A stretch of 64,000 bases of DNA from Scopulibacillus_A cellulosilyticus. GTDB lineage: Bacteria > Bacillota > Bacilli > Bacillales > Sporolactobacillaceae. The position numbers were made by a program, and so were the translations under genes. The stretch is from contig NZ_JBHTCO010000004.1 of NCBI RefSeq assembly GCF_042665295.1, positions 124,001 to 188,000 on the forward strand, given 5' to 3'. Below the pieces are notes generated by a model that was given only the letters and a program-made list of their open reading frames with translations, was not told the DNA's origin and did no database searches. Positions 16,981 to 25,846 of the stretch are shown piece after piece; the first letter of the stretch is position 1; every line of letters begins with the position of its first letter.

Positions 16981-17223
16981 ATGTTCAAAAAGTCCGGGAA
17001 AAATAGCTGTCGAATTTCTGCGTCAGCTGGCTCCTCCGCTCCTCACGTATCGAGCAAATTCTAAGATGCATCTGTGCTCCTGCGCCGTAGTTTATTCACA
17101 GATGTATCACCAACTTCTCGTCGCAACTCGCAGTCGTTTCGAGAAGATATGCTCGTCGCTCCGGTGCTCGGAGGCGGCGCTTTCTTGAACTTCTCGGCTC
17201 TTTTTGTCCTCCTTTTTGAACAC
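16981..17223 (+). mobile_element. MITE-like element with terminal inverted repeats (copy 1)
   Basis: GTTCAAAAAG at 16983-16992 and CTTTTTGAAC at 17212-17221 form terminal inverted repeats. The body (AGTCCGGGAAAAAT at the left, GAACTTCTCGGCTCTTTTTG at the right) matches the element at 59963-60113 in opposite orientation. No transposase is encoded. A second repeat is inserted at about 17071-17165. Confidence 0.7.
17071..17165 (+). repeat. About 90 bp dispersed repeat nested in the MITE-like element
   Basis: It shares TGTGCTCCTGCGCCGTAG, TTTATTC and CAACTTCTCGTCGCAA with copies at 29475-29559, 29571-29664 and (inverted) 40018-40093. In this copy GATGCATCTGTG (17065-17076) is nearly complementary to CACAGATGTATC (17097-17108), giving a hairpin. 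Confidence 0.7.
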
Positions 17224-17270
17224 GTACTTTAATATATTTTCATTTCAAAATTAGGAATGGGGGTAATTTA

Positions 17271-18623
17271 ATGCCAACTGAAGTTGATGTAAAAGGGCTA
17301 GTTGAAAAGGACAAAGAGTATTTATGGCATGCAATGCATCAAAATAAAAGTGCTCATCCGGTGATCGCTGCTCAAGGTGAGGGTGCTTGGTTTACGGATG
17401 CGGACGGGAATAAATATTTGGATGGCGTTTCCGGGTTATGGTGTTTGAATCTTGGACACGGCAGAAAAGAAATTGCTCAGGCAGCTTACGATCAAATGGT
17501 AAATGTATCTTACTTCCCGCTGACTTTAAGCCATGTTCCTGCGATTGAATTATCGGCTAAGATAAGCGAGCTTTTGAAAGCGCCTTATACAACATTTTTC
17601 TCAAACAGCGGATCTGAAGCAAATGAAACCGCCTTCAAGATTGCCCGCCAGTATCATGCGCAAAATGGCAATCCGGGTAAATATAAATTTATATCAAGAT
17701 ATAGGGCCTATCACGGTTCAACACTAGGCGCGTTAAGCGCGACCGCTCAAGCGAACCGGCGTGCAAAATACGATCCAACAGTACCGGGCTTTCTTCATGT
17801 TCCGCCGCCGTACAGCTATAGAAGTTCTTTTGGCGACCAACCGAACAGTGATCTCATGGCGGCTGATTATATTGATGAAGTGATTAACTGGGAAGGCTCT
17901 GAAACTGTTGCAGGCGTTATTATGGAGCCGTTTATCTCTGGCGGCGGTGTGATCGTTCCATCAAAAGAATACTTGACCCGTGTTGCTGAAATTTGTAAAA
18001 AGCACGATGTCCTTTTAATCATTGATGAAGTTGTTTCGGGATTTGGCAGAACTGGTGAAATGTTTGGATACATGCATTCGGATAATGTTCAACCTGATAT
18101 CATCACAATGGCAAAAGGCTTAACAAGCGGTTACGCCCCATTAGGCGCAACAGCCGTAAGTGAAAAAATATATTCGAAATTCCAAGGAAATGATGGTAAA
18201 AAACACTTCAGCCACGTTTCTACTTACGGCGGTCACCCGGCTTCATGTGCTGTTGCGTTGAAAAATATTGAAATTATTGAAAGGGAAGGTATTGTAGACC
18301 GGGTAGCACGCTTAAGTGATTCGATTCTTAGTGAACTTCGGGAATTGACTGCTATAGATAAAGTAGGGGAAGTGCGCGGAGTCGGATTCTTATACGGCAT
18401 TGAATTGGTTGAAGATAAAGAATCAAAAACACCGGCACCCGAAGAGTATATTAATAGCATTATTGCAGCTTGTAAAGATAAAGGCTTAATTATCGGCCGA
18501 AACGGTGATACGATTCCAGGCTACAGCAATGTATTAATTATTGCTCCGCCGTTATCTTCAACAGAAGAAGATCTTCATTTTGTTGTGGACACTATTAAAG
18601 AAGTATTTTATTCTGTACAATAA
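17271..18623 (+). CDS. tpa: Taurine--pyruvate aminotransferase
   Basis: This 450-residue class III (omega) aminotransferase transfers the amino group of taurine to pyruvate, giving sulfoacetaldehyde and alanine. It shows GVSGLWCLNLGHGRKEI, FFSNSGSEANETAFKIARQY and the PLP lysine in TMAKGLTSGYAPLGA (K282). The xsc gene downstream consumes sulfoacetaldehyde and ald upstream recycles alanine, which identifies the substrate among class III enzymes. RBS is a run of G before TAATTTA. Confidence 0.93.
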   Translation: MPTEVDVKGLVEKDKEYLWHAMHQNKSAHPVIAAQGEGAWFTDADGNKYLDGVSGLWCLNLGHGRKEIAQAAYDQMVNVSYFPLTLSHVPAIELSAKISELLKAPYTTFFSNSGSEANETAFKIARQYHAQNGNPGKYKFISRYRAYHGSTLGALSATAQANRRAKYDPTVPGFLHVPPPYSYRSSFGDQPNSDLMAADYIDEVINWEGSETVAGVIMEPFISGGGVIVPSKEYLTRVAEICKKHDVLLIIDEVVSGFGRTGEMFGYMHSDNVQPDIITMAKGLTSGYAPLGATAVSEKIYSKFQGNDGKKHFSHVSTYGGHPASCAVALKNIEIIEREGIVDRVARLSDSILSELRELTAIDKVGEVRGVGFLYGIELVEDKESKTPAPEEYINSIIAACKDKGLIIGRNGDTIPGYSNVLIIAPPLSSTEEDLHFVVDTIKEVFYSVQ

Positions 18624-18705
18624 TTTAATAGATTAATATAATTGAATATTTTATAATAAAAATGTTTTCTAAAATAAATGACAATATATTTGGGAGGAAT
18701 TTATA

Positions 18706-20469
18706 ATGGCAAATGTTGCAACCAAAACAAAAACAAAACTAAAAATGACACCGAGTGAGGCAATCGTAGAAACTTTAGTAGCAGAAGGTATTGATCATAT
18801 CTCAGGGATTCTGGGATCAGCTTTTATGGACATGCTTGATTTGCTGCCAACTGCAGGCATCAAATTTATTCCGGTCCGCCATGAACAAAGCGCGGCGCAT
18901 ATGGAAGATGCTTATACTCGTATTACCGGTAAAGCGGGCGTTGTTGTCGGCCAGAACGGCCCCGGCATCACAAATATGGTGACTTCTGTTGCGGCGGCTA
19001 ATATGGCGCATACGCCGATGGTAGTGATTTCACCATCTGCCGGCACATCATCCATCGGCTGGGACGGCTTCCAAGAATGTGATCAAGTTTCCGTTTTTGA
19101 AGCGATTACGAAAGAAACCGTTCGTGTCCCGCATCCGTCCAGAGTGGCTGACTGCCTGAGAACAGCCTTCCGTATCGCATATGCGGAGCGCGGTCCGGTG
19201 CTTTATGATATTCCGCGTGACTATTTTTACGGGGAAATTGAAGATTACATTCTTGAGCCTCATCAATATCGCGCTGAATCCCGCGGCTCGGGTTCGCTTG
19301 AATCGATTGAAAAGGCGGCTGAACTTCTGGCTGAAGCGAAAAATCCTGTCATTATTTCAGGAAGAGGCACGGTTGACGCCGACGGCATTGATGTTGTTAA
19401 GGAAATAGCTGAACACTTAACGGCGCCGGTGGCAACGTCTTATATGCATAATGATGCTTTCCCGGCTGATCATCCATTAGCGGTTGGTCCGATCGGTTAT
19501 ATGGGTTCAAAAGCAGCGATGAACACGATTAAGGATGCCGATGTCCTGCTTGCTATCGGCACGAGACTGTCAGTCTTCGGCACACTGCCTTGTTATGACA
19601 TTGATTATTTCCCTGAGCAGGCAAAAATCATTCAAATCGACATTAATCCGAAACATATCGCCCGTCCTCACCATGTTGAAGTAGGTATCGTCGGCGACGC
19701 TAAAGCGGCAAGCGTTGAAATTTGTAAACGGTTAAAAGAGAAGAAGCCGAATGTTCAAGTCGATAAAGAACGTATGGCCAAAGTTGCCGAAGAAAAAAGA
19801 AAGTGGGAAGAAGAACGTGTTGAATTAGCGATGATCGAAGGGACACCAATCAACCCGCGCCGTGCTTTACTGGAAATTTCAAGAGCGATTCCGGAGAATA
19901 CGGTTGTGACCAGTGACATCGGAAATACGTCATCAACCGCTAACGCTTATTTCGACTTTACTCAAAGCCGCAAGCATATTGCCGCATTAACATTCGGCAA
20001 CTGTGGTTTTGCTTATCCTGCGGCGATTGGCGCAAAAATTGCAGACCCTGATTCTCCAGTCATCGCGATTGTCGGTGATGGCGCCTGGGGCATGAGTTTG
20101 CACGAGGTCAGCACAGCTGTTGAACAAAAGTTGCCGGTTGTAGCCTGCGTATTTAACAATGGCGCATGGTGTGCAGAGAAGAAAAACCAAGTGGATTTCT
20201 ACAATAACCGCTTTGTCGGCGCTGATATTGAAGGGCCAAACTTTGCGGAAGTGGCCAAAGCAATGGGGGCAAACGGTGTAACGATTGATCGTCCTGAGGA
20301 TATTAAGGGAGCGATTGAAGAGGCGATAAAATCTGATAAACCGACTGTTCTGAATATTAAAGTGGACGGTACGCAATTAGCACCGCCATTTAGAAAAGAC
20401 GCTCTGAAAATGCCTCACCGCTTATTGCCTAAGTATGCTCACTTAGATGTTGAAAATTGGGATAAATAA
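18706..20469 (+). CDS. xsc: Sulfoacetaldehyde acetyltransferase
   Basis: This 587-residue ThDP-dependent enzyme converts sulfoacetaldehyde and phosphate to acetyl phosphate and sulfite. The cofactor-activating Glu lies in PVRHEQSAAHMEDAY (E60). The ThDP/Mg motif starts at VGDGAWGMS (G457-D458-G459) and ends at FNNGAWCAEKKNQVDFYNN, which is typical of Xsc rather than acetolactate synthase. It follows tpa by 82 bp. No phosphotransacetylase or sulfite exporter gene is visible nearby. Confidence 0.95.
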   Translation: MANVATKTKTKLKMTPSEAIVETLVAEGIDHISGILGSAFMDMLDLLPTAGIKFIPVRHEQSAAHMEDAYTRITGKAGVVVGQNGPGITNMVTSVAAANMAHTPMVVISPSAGTSSIGWDGFQECDQVSVFEAITKETVRVPHPSRVADCLRTAFRIAYAERGPVLYDIPRDYFYGEIEDYILEPHQYRAESRGSGSLESIEKAAELLAEAKNPVIISGRGTVDADGIDVVKEIAEHLTAPVATSYMHNDAFPADHPLAVGPIGYMGSKAAMNTIKDADVLLAIGTRLSVFGTLPCYDIDYFPEQAKIIQIDINPKHIARPHHVEVGIVGDAKAASVEICKRLKEKKPNVQVDKERMAKVAEEKRKWEEERVELAMIEGTPINPRRALLEISRAIPENTVVTSDIGNTSSTANAYFDFTQSRKHIAALTFGNCGFAYPAAIGAKIADPDSPVIAIVGDGAWGMSLHEVSTAVEQKLPVVACVFNNGAWCAEKKNQVDFYNNRFVGADIEGPNFAEVAKAMGANGVTIDRPEDIKGAIEEAIKSDKPTVLNIKVDGTQLAPPFRKDALKMPHRLLPKYAHLDVENWDK

Positions 20470-20481
20470 TGGACTTCAGAG

Positions 20482-20514
20482 GATAGGCTTGTCTTACGGC
20501 AAGCCTATCTGTTT
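20482..20514 (+). terminator. Hairpin between xsc and the permease gene
   Basis: A perfect 10 bp stem GATAGGCTTG/CAAGCCTATC (20482-20491, 20500-20509) is followed by TGTTT. The weak T tract suggests partial termination. Confidence 0.7.
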
Positions 20515-20587
20515 AATCTAATCATGTATTTGGCCGGAGCATAAGAAGGCGAATCTGCTTAGATCCGCAATCAGGAGGTAATTTCTC

Positions 20588-22108
20588 ATGGAAGAAAGAG
20601 CCCAGCTTGAAAAAACGTTGAAACCTCATTGGGTATGGGCAATTGCTTTTGGTTCTGCAGTTGGATGGGGATGTTTTGTTCTGCCGACAGACTGGATTTC
20701 ACAAGCCGGACCATTAGGGGTAATTATCGGGTTAGGTATCGGGGCCCTGTTAATGGTCTTAATTGGTGTAAGTTATGGTATTTTAATACAGAATTTCCCT
20801 GTTTCAGGAGGAGAATTTACTTATGCCTATCTGGGGTTTGGCCGTCATCATGCATTTATTTGCGGATGGTTTTTAACACTAGGTTATATTTCCATTGTCG
20901 CTCTGAATGCATCGGCACTGGCGCTATTAGCAAAATTTGTGCTGCCAAGCTTCGGGAATTGGGGTACCATGTATCACGTTGCCGGTTGGGGTGTCAGTTT
21001 TACAGAAGTTGTTATTGCAAGTCTGGCTTTACTTATTTTTGGTTACCTTAACATACGGGGATCGGGTGTATCCGGGGGTACACAGTTTATTTTTTGTATT
21101 TGTTTAATTGCGGCGGTAATTTTAGTAACGGCGGGCATGACATTTCATCCCTCCTCATCAATAAGCAATCTTCAACCTTTATTTAAACCTGGTGTGTCTG
21201 TATGGTCAGCGGTTTTTGCCATTGTTGCGGTAGCTCCCTGGGCTTTTGTTGGCTTTGATAATATCCCGCAGGCGGCAGAGGAATTTGATTTCCCAGCGAA
21301 GAAAGCGTTTTCTTTAATTGTGATGTCGATCATTTGTGCGGCTTTAACTTATGCGGTCATGATTTATTCAACAGGGATTGCAATGCCGTGGAAAAAGTTA
21401 GTTGCCAAGCATTCTTTATGGGGGACAGGAGATGTTGTACAAGGAGATTTCGGCCATCTGGGATTAATTGTACTCTGCATTGCTGTTATTATGGGAATTT
21501 TCACTGGTTTAATTGGTTTTTTTGTTTCATCAAGCCGATTGATGTTCGCCATGAGCCGAGCAAAAATTTTACCTGACTTTTTTTCAAAACTCCATCCCAA
21601 GTATGGTACACCATATGCAGGGATTATGGTTACAACGCTTTTATGTCTGGCAGCCCCTTGGTTTGGACGAGGTGTGCTTCAATGGATAGTAGATATGTCC
21701 TCACTTGGTGTAGCTGTTGCCTATTTCTATACATGTCTTGCAGCATATAAATTCTTCAGATGGTCTAATAAAAGAACAGAACGCTCAGAGGAAAGAAATG
21801 GAGTAAAAATCGTTTGTTCCCCTTTAAAAAAGTTATTGTGCTTATTAGGAACGATAAGTTCAGTATTTTTCATAGGCTTACTGGTTGTGCCAGGTTCCCC
21901 GGCGTGTCTTGGCTTGCCTTCATGGATCATATTAGTTGTTTGGTCACTGTTGGGGGCGGCCTTTTACCTGTTTAAAAGAAAAGAACTTAATAAGATCCCT
22001 AAAGAAAAGCTTGATTATCTTATTCTAGGGGAAACTTTAACTGATATGACGGATGAGGAAGAAATCGATGATGATGCTGTTGGATTTACTCATGATATGT
22101 CATCGTAA
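20588..22108 (+). CDS. APC-family amino acid permease, probably taurine-related
   Basis: This 506-residue protein has about 12 hydrophobic segments and begins with a cytoplasmic stretch followed by WVWAIAFGSAVGWGCFVLPTDW, the APC-superfamily TM1 unwound-glycine pattern. FPVSGGEFTYAYLGFGRHHAF is the TM3 region. The C-terminus is acidic (DMTDEEEIDDDA). Its place directly after xsc suggests import of taurine or efflux/exchange of a product. This is inferred from context only; most known taurine importers are ABC or TRAP systems. RBS AGGAGGT. Confidence 0.85.
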   Translation: MEERAQLEKTLKPHWVWAIAFGSAVGWGCFVLPTDWISQAGPLGVIIGLGIGALLMVLIGVSYGILIQNFPVSGGEFTYAYLGFGRHHAFICGWFLTLGYISIVALNASALALLAKFVLPSFGNWGTMYHVAGWGVSFTEVVIASLALLIFGYLNIRGSGVSGGTQFIFCICLIAAVILVTAGMTFHPSSSISNLQPLFKPGVSVWSAVFAIVAVAPWAFVGFDNIPQAAEEFDFPAKKAFSLIVMSIICAALTYAVMIYSTGIAMPWKKLVAKHSLWGTGDVVQGDFGHLGLIVLCIAVIMGIFTGLIGFFVSSSRLMFAMSRAKILPDFFSKLHPKYGTPYAGIMVTTLLCLAAPWFGRGVLQWIVDMSSLGVAVAYFYTCLAAYKFFRWSNKRTERSEERNGVKIVCSPLKKLLCLLGTISSVFFIGLLVVPGSPACLGLPSWIILVVWSLLGAAFYLFKRKELNKIPKEKLDYLILGETLTDMTDEEEIDDDAVGFTHDMSS

Positions 22109-22300
22109 AGATCCGGTATTAAAATACATAAAATTAAATAGGAGTGAAAAATGGGTGCTAATGTCTGCGCTCATTTTTTTTATGCATTAGATATTATAAA
22201 GGATAATGTATTAAATAGGTCGAAATGGTTTATATGATAAAAAGGAATCTTGATATCATTTACTTTCTAATCACAGCTTTGATATGCAGAGGAGACCAAT

Positions 22301-23746
22301 ATGAAGAAAAAGATAATATGTTTTTTCTTGGCTATATCTATCATAATTATTAGTGTTTCAGGTAAAGGAATAGCGGCAGGGCAAATAAATAAAGAGCAAA
22401 AAATTGATCAGTTAGTCAAGCAAGACATGAGGAAAGGGAAAATACCAGGGTTAGCTGTTGCAATCATAAAAGATGGCAGAATGATATATAAAAAGGGCTA
22501 CGGGTATGCCGATATAAAATCTAAAAAACGTGTTTCTAGTCATACAAAATTTCAATTAGCATCTCTGACAAAGGCATTTACGGGTCATGAAATAACGCAG
22601 CTTGCAAATCTTGGTTTCATAAATTTAAATGACAGTGTGACTAAATATATCCCTTGGTTTCACGTTAAATATAAAGGAAAGCCTGCAGATATAACAGTTA
22701 AACAGCTATTGGAACAATGCAGCGGCATCCCTTCTGATGACATTTTAAGAATTCCGGTTTCCCAAGCAAGTGATGCGCTTGAACAGGGTGTGAAACATGT
22801 TGCTGGGATTAATTTAAGTGCTCGGCCGGGAGATAAGTTTATTTATTCAAACATTAATTATAATATACTAGGCCTCATTATTGAAAAAGTAACCGGTAAA
22901 AAATACGAAGAGGTCATGCAGCGGGCGATTTTTGATCCTCTAGGTCTAAAACATGCATCCGTAAGAACTGAGCCGAGTCCTAAAGACATGACAAAGGGGT
23001 ATAAAGTCAGTTTCTTCGCTCCGAGGGAATTCTTTGAGCCTGCAGACCGCACAATAGCACCGGCTGCAAATATTATATTAGACAGCAACGATATTGAAAA
23101 ATGGATGGCTATTAATTTAGGAATAGATAAGGTACTGGGATTTAATCCAATAAATCTGTCAAAAGATAACAAGTTTCATTACTATGCGGGTTGGATGTTT
23201 GATCCGGATGAATCAATCATTTATCATAGCGGGAATTTACAAAACAATTCAGCCTATATCCTGTTAGAACCGAAGAACAAAAACGGAATAGCCGTTTTAG
23301 CCAATTTAAATTCTCCATATACGAGGGCGATCGCCAAGGGCATCGATAAGATTATGCATGGAGGGAATGGTTTTGAGAAATACACAGATGAATTTGTTTA
23401 TGCTGATAATGTCAGCTCTATTATGATCATTCTTTGCTTCCCTATGATTCTGCTGTTACTATGGTGGTTATCATCAGTAATGAGGAAAATGTATAAAAAG
23501 CAAAGACTGTATATAAATAATAAGCTTTCTCTTATAAATATAATTATTGCAGTCCTGTTAATCGCCGCTATTTGCCTATCTGCCTATAAGCTGCCAAGTT
23601 GGGTTTTTCAAAATCCATATTGGTCTTATGTCAATGATTGGTACTCAAATGCGATTAAATATGCAGTTATATTATTAGTGTGTTTAGTTGTTCTTTTAAT
23701 CATCAACTTAACATTAATCTTTAACACGAAACGGGCTAATAAGTAA
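22301..23746 (+). CDS. Secreted/membrane serine hydrolase, beta-lactamase (class C/PBP) family
   Basis: This 481-residue protein has an N-terminal hydrophobic segment (IICFFLAISIIIISVSG). Its catalytic domain has the S-x-x-K motif SLTK (in QLASLTKAFTG), the YSN motif (IYSNINYNILG) and HSG (YHSGNLQNNSAYI) as the third element. Three membrane segments follow near residues 370-480. The domain should face outside the membrane, with penicillin-binding-like or esterase activity; the substrate is unknown. It is a monocistronic gene with RBS AGGAG. Confidence 0.85.
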   Translation: MKKKIICFFLAISIIIISVSGKGIAAGQINKEQKIDQLVKQDMRKGKIPGLAVAIIKDGRMIYKKGYGYADIKSKKRVSSHTKFQLASLTKAFTGHEITQLANLGFINLNDSVTKYIPWFHVKYKGKPADITVKQLLEQCSGIPSDDILRIPVSQASDALEQGVKHVAGINLSARPGDKFIYSNINYNILGLIIEKVTGKKYEEVMQRAIFDPLGLKHASVRTEPSPKDMTKGYKVSFFAPREFFEPADRTIAPAANIILDSNDIEKWMAINLGIDKVLGFNPINLSKDNKFHYYAGWMFDPDESIIYHSGNLQNNSAYILLEPKNKNGIAVLANLNSPYTRAIAKGIDKIMHGGNGFEKYTDEFVYADNVSSIMIILCFPMILLLLWWLSSVMRKMYKKQRLYINNKLSLINIIIAVLLIAAICLSAYKLPSWVFQNPYWSYVNDWYSNAIKYAVILLVCLVVLLIINLTLIFNTKRANK

Positions 23747-23809
23747 TTTAGAGCTTGTATCTGGTCTTAAATGACCGAAAAAAATAGGCTGGTAAGGAGG
23801 ATGTTAAAA

Positions 23810-24226
23810 TTGTCTACGAAACTCAAAGAAAGTAAGTATAAATATGTGTTAGGATGGGACGGTGACAATGGATCGGGTGAAAATCTTATCAGACGTATTC
23901 TTAACGGCAAAAAGACAGCGACATGCGCGCCAAAGGAATCCTATTCTAAAGTTGAATTAAAAGAAACTTATAAATCTGCCGGTAAAACAGTTACAGTCTA
24001 TGACAAAGACAAACGTGCGAGATGTAATATTAAAATAACCGATGTTTTTGAAACAACCTTCGGAAACCCCGATCTTCGGCTAGTCATAGGAGAAGGAAAC
24101 GGTACTGACATCCAGCAATTTCAAGAAGAGCACAGAAAAGCATGGGCAGATTACATAGAAAATGGTTTCGATTTAAATGATAAAACCCTGCTTGTTGCCG
24201 AATTATTTGAACTAGTAAAGGATTAA
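23810..24226 (+). CDS. ASCH-domain protein
   Basis: This protein has 138 residues from TTG 23810. It shows the ASCH pattern: LGWDGDNGSGENLIRRILNGKKTAT, a central KTVTVYDKDKRARCNIKITDVF strand region and a C-terminal LLVAELFELV. ASCH proteins have a PUA-like RNA-binding fold; some are nucleoside amidohydrolases (YqfB). AAGGAGG (23794-23800) sits 9 nt before TTG 23810, while the ATG at 23801 directly abuts it, so TTG is preferred. The function in this organism is unknown. Confidence 0.8.
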   Translation: MSTKLKESKYKYVLGWDGDNGSGENLIRRILNGKKTATCAPKESYSKVELKETYKSAGKTVTVYDKDKRARCNIKITDVFETTFGNPDLRLVIGEGNGTDIQQFQEEHRKAWADYIENGFDLNDKTLLVAELFELVKD

Positions 24227-24266
24227 AAGAATCAAATCACTATATAAAAATCCGTAATGATGTCTC

Positions 24267-24310
24267 AAGGCACTTTATCAATTTATCGATGAAGTGCTTT
24301 TCTTTTTCTT
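24267..24310 (+). terminator. Terminator after the ASCH gene
   Basis: GCACTT (24270-24275) pairs with AAGTGC (24292-24297), followed by TTTTCTTTTTC. Confidence 0.75.
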
Positions 24311-24466
24311 ACAAAATTGTAAGATGAACCGCAGGAATTGTAATGAAAATAAATGGAACGGGTGCATATTCTGAACTAAACTGAATGTAGAAAAATGCTA
24401 ATAAGTCAATCAACTTTGAAATGACAATATAAGAAATAAACGCATGCCTACAAAGGGGAGGTTAAT

Positions 24467-24850
24467 ATGCGGCATTTTTTGATAAGTGTATTTGAAGTTT
24501 TAATCATTCTTACTGTTATTTTTGCAGGCGGCGGCTACTATGTTCATTCTAAATCCGAAGGGCTTGAAGCTACAGTAGATAACATCAATGCTAAGGTTAA
24601 AGCAAAAGATGTCTTTGCCGCGGTCACCAGACAGGGTGAAAAAATGAGAGGCGATCAATATCGTTATCGTTTTGACGGTTATGACAAAAATGGAAAACGT
24701 CAAAAGATTACAGTCGTTACTAATAAAAAACTTAGAAAAGGTATTTATTTGAAAATATATACTAAAGGAAATGAAGGAAAAGGCTGGTATAAGGTAAAAG
24801 AAAGTAAAATTCCTAAGAAAGCACTGCAAAAGCTGAATAATCATTCATAA
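24467..24850 (+). CDS. YxeA-like DUF1093 family small exported protein
   Basis: This 127-residue protein has an N-terminal membrane segment (FEVLIILTVIFAGGGYYV) and an extracellular domain containing QYRYRFDGYDKNGKRQKITV and KGIYLKIYTKGNEGKGWYKV. These are typical of the DUF1093/YxeA family, whose function is unknown. The C-terminus ends in the usual ESKIPKKALQKL. The gene stands alone with RBS AAGGGGAGG. Confidence 0.75.
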   Translation: MRHFLISVFEVLIILTVIFAGGGYYVHSKSEGLEATVDNINAKVKAKDVFAAVTRQGEKMRGDQYRYRFDGYDKNGKRQKITVVTNKKLRKGIYLKIYTKGNEGKGWYKVKESKIPKKALQKLNNHS

Positions 24851-24925
24851 AACGAATATTGAAATTTGTAACATTTTACTTATCAGTATAATAAAAACAT
24901 ATAGGAAAATAATCTTTATTTATCA

Positions 24926-24958
24926 CCCCCTGTTTTACTGTAAAAGTTAAACAGGGGG
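24926..24958. terminator. Hairpin between convergent genes
   Basis: CCCCCTGTTT (24926-24935) pairs perfectly with AAACAGGGGG (24949-24958). It lies between the YxeA-like gene and the minus-strand RpiR gene and could serve either. Confidence 0.65.
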
Positions 24959-24986
24959 CTGTTAATATTTGGAGGCGATTAATTTC

Positions 24987-25835
24987 TTATTTCTCATAAA
25001 AAGTATCGAAAGTGTCCCAAATATCTTCTAATGATTCAAGCCTTTGATCAAATTCATTCTTTTTCTCTTTACCGATAAACGTAATAAGGGCGTTAATCAA
25101 GCTTAATGGGCCAACAAAGGAATCAATGAAACTGGGCATCTGGCTAGATGCAGTCAAAGCCATATCCGCATGCGGCATTAAAGGTGACAACAGATTATCG
25201 GTAATTGCAATGGTTGTTGTACCTTTTTGTTTTGCATAAGAAAGAATTTGAATCGTACTTCTCGTATAGCGGGCGAAACTGATACCAATGACAACATCGT
25301 TTTTATCCAAATCGGACAGTTGTTCAGGCATTGTATCCATGGAATGGAGCAATACAGCATTGTTCATCATGATGTTGAGATAATACTGTAAAAAGACACC
25401 TAATGATACAGCGCTTCGATTGGCAACAATATAGATTCTCTTTGCTTGCAGTAAAGTGTCTGCTGCCTTTTGAAAAACATCAAAATCCAATTTTTCCATT
25501 GTTGACTTTATATTTGCGATGTCATCTTCAAATACTTCGTTAATGCCTTTTTCATCATAGACTTGCCTCGACATTTGTAATCTTTCTGTTGTTGTCAGCT
25601 GCTTTTGAACAGAATCTTGCATATATTGCTGAAGTTCAGGATAACCGGAATATCCAAGGAACGTAGCAAAACGCACAACGGTAGCATCGCTGACACCTGC
25701 CATTTTAGCCAGCTTTTCAACAGTGAAAAACGGAACCGTATTAGGGTTTTCTAAGATATATTTCGCAATTTTGATTTGAGATTTGCTCATTTGCGACATT
25801 TTTTCAGCAATATAATGATAGACGTTATTCGGCAT
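24987..25835 (-). CDS. RpiR/MurR-family transcriptional regulator
   Basis: This 282-residue protein has an N-terminal HTH_6 domain (KYILENPNTVPFFTVEKLAKMAGVSDATVVRFATFLGYSGYPELQ) and a C-terminal SIS domain (KRIYIVANRSAVSLGVFLQ; VIGISFARYTRSTIQIL). SIS domains usually bind phosphosugars. Here the neighbours suggest amino-compound catabolism instead. The Shine-Dalgarno GGAGGT lies inside the end of the upstream aminotransferase gene, so the two are probably translationally coupled. Confidence 0.9.
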   Translation of the reverse strand: MPNNVYHYIAEKMSQMSKSQIKIAKYILENPNTVPFFTVEKLAKMAGVSDATVVRFATFLGYSGYPELQQYMQDSVQKQLTTTERLQMSRQVYDEKGINEVFEDDIANIKSTMEKLDFDVFQKAADTLLQAKRIYIVANRSAVSLGVFLQYYLNIMMNNAVLLHSMDTMPEQLSDLDKNDVVIGISFARYTRSTIQILSYAKQKGTTTIAITDNLLSPLMPHADMALTASSQMPSFIDSFVGPLSLINALITFIGKEKKNEFDQRLESLEDIWDTFDTFYEK

Positions 25836-25846
25836 TCGTTTGAATG

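Noticed and set aside
19987..20376. 129-residue minus-strand frame
   Set aside because: Antisense to xsc; no independent features.
20629..21051. 140-residue plus-strand frame
   Set aside because: Overlaps the APC permease in another frame; Cys/Arg-rich composition typical of a shadow.
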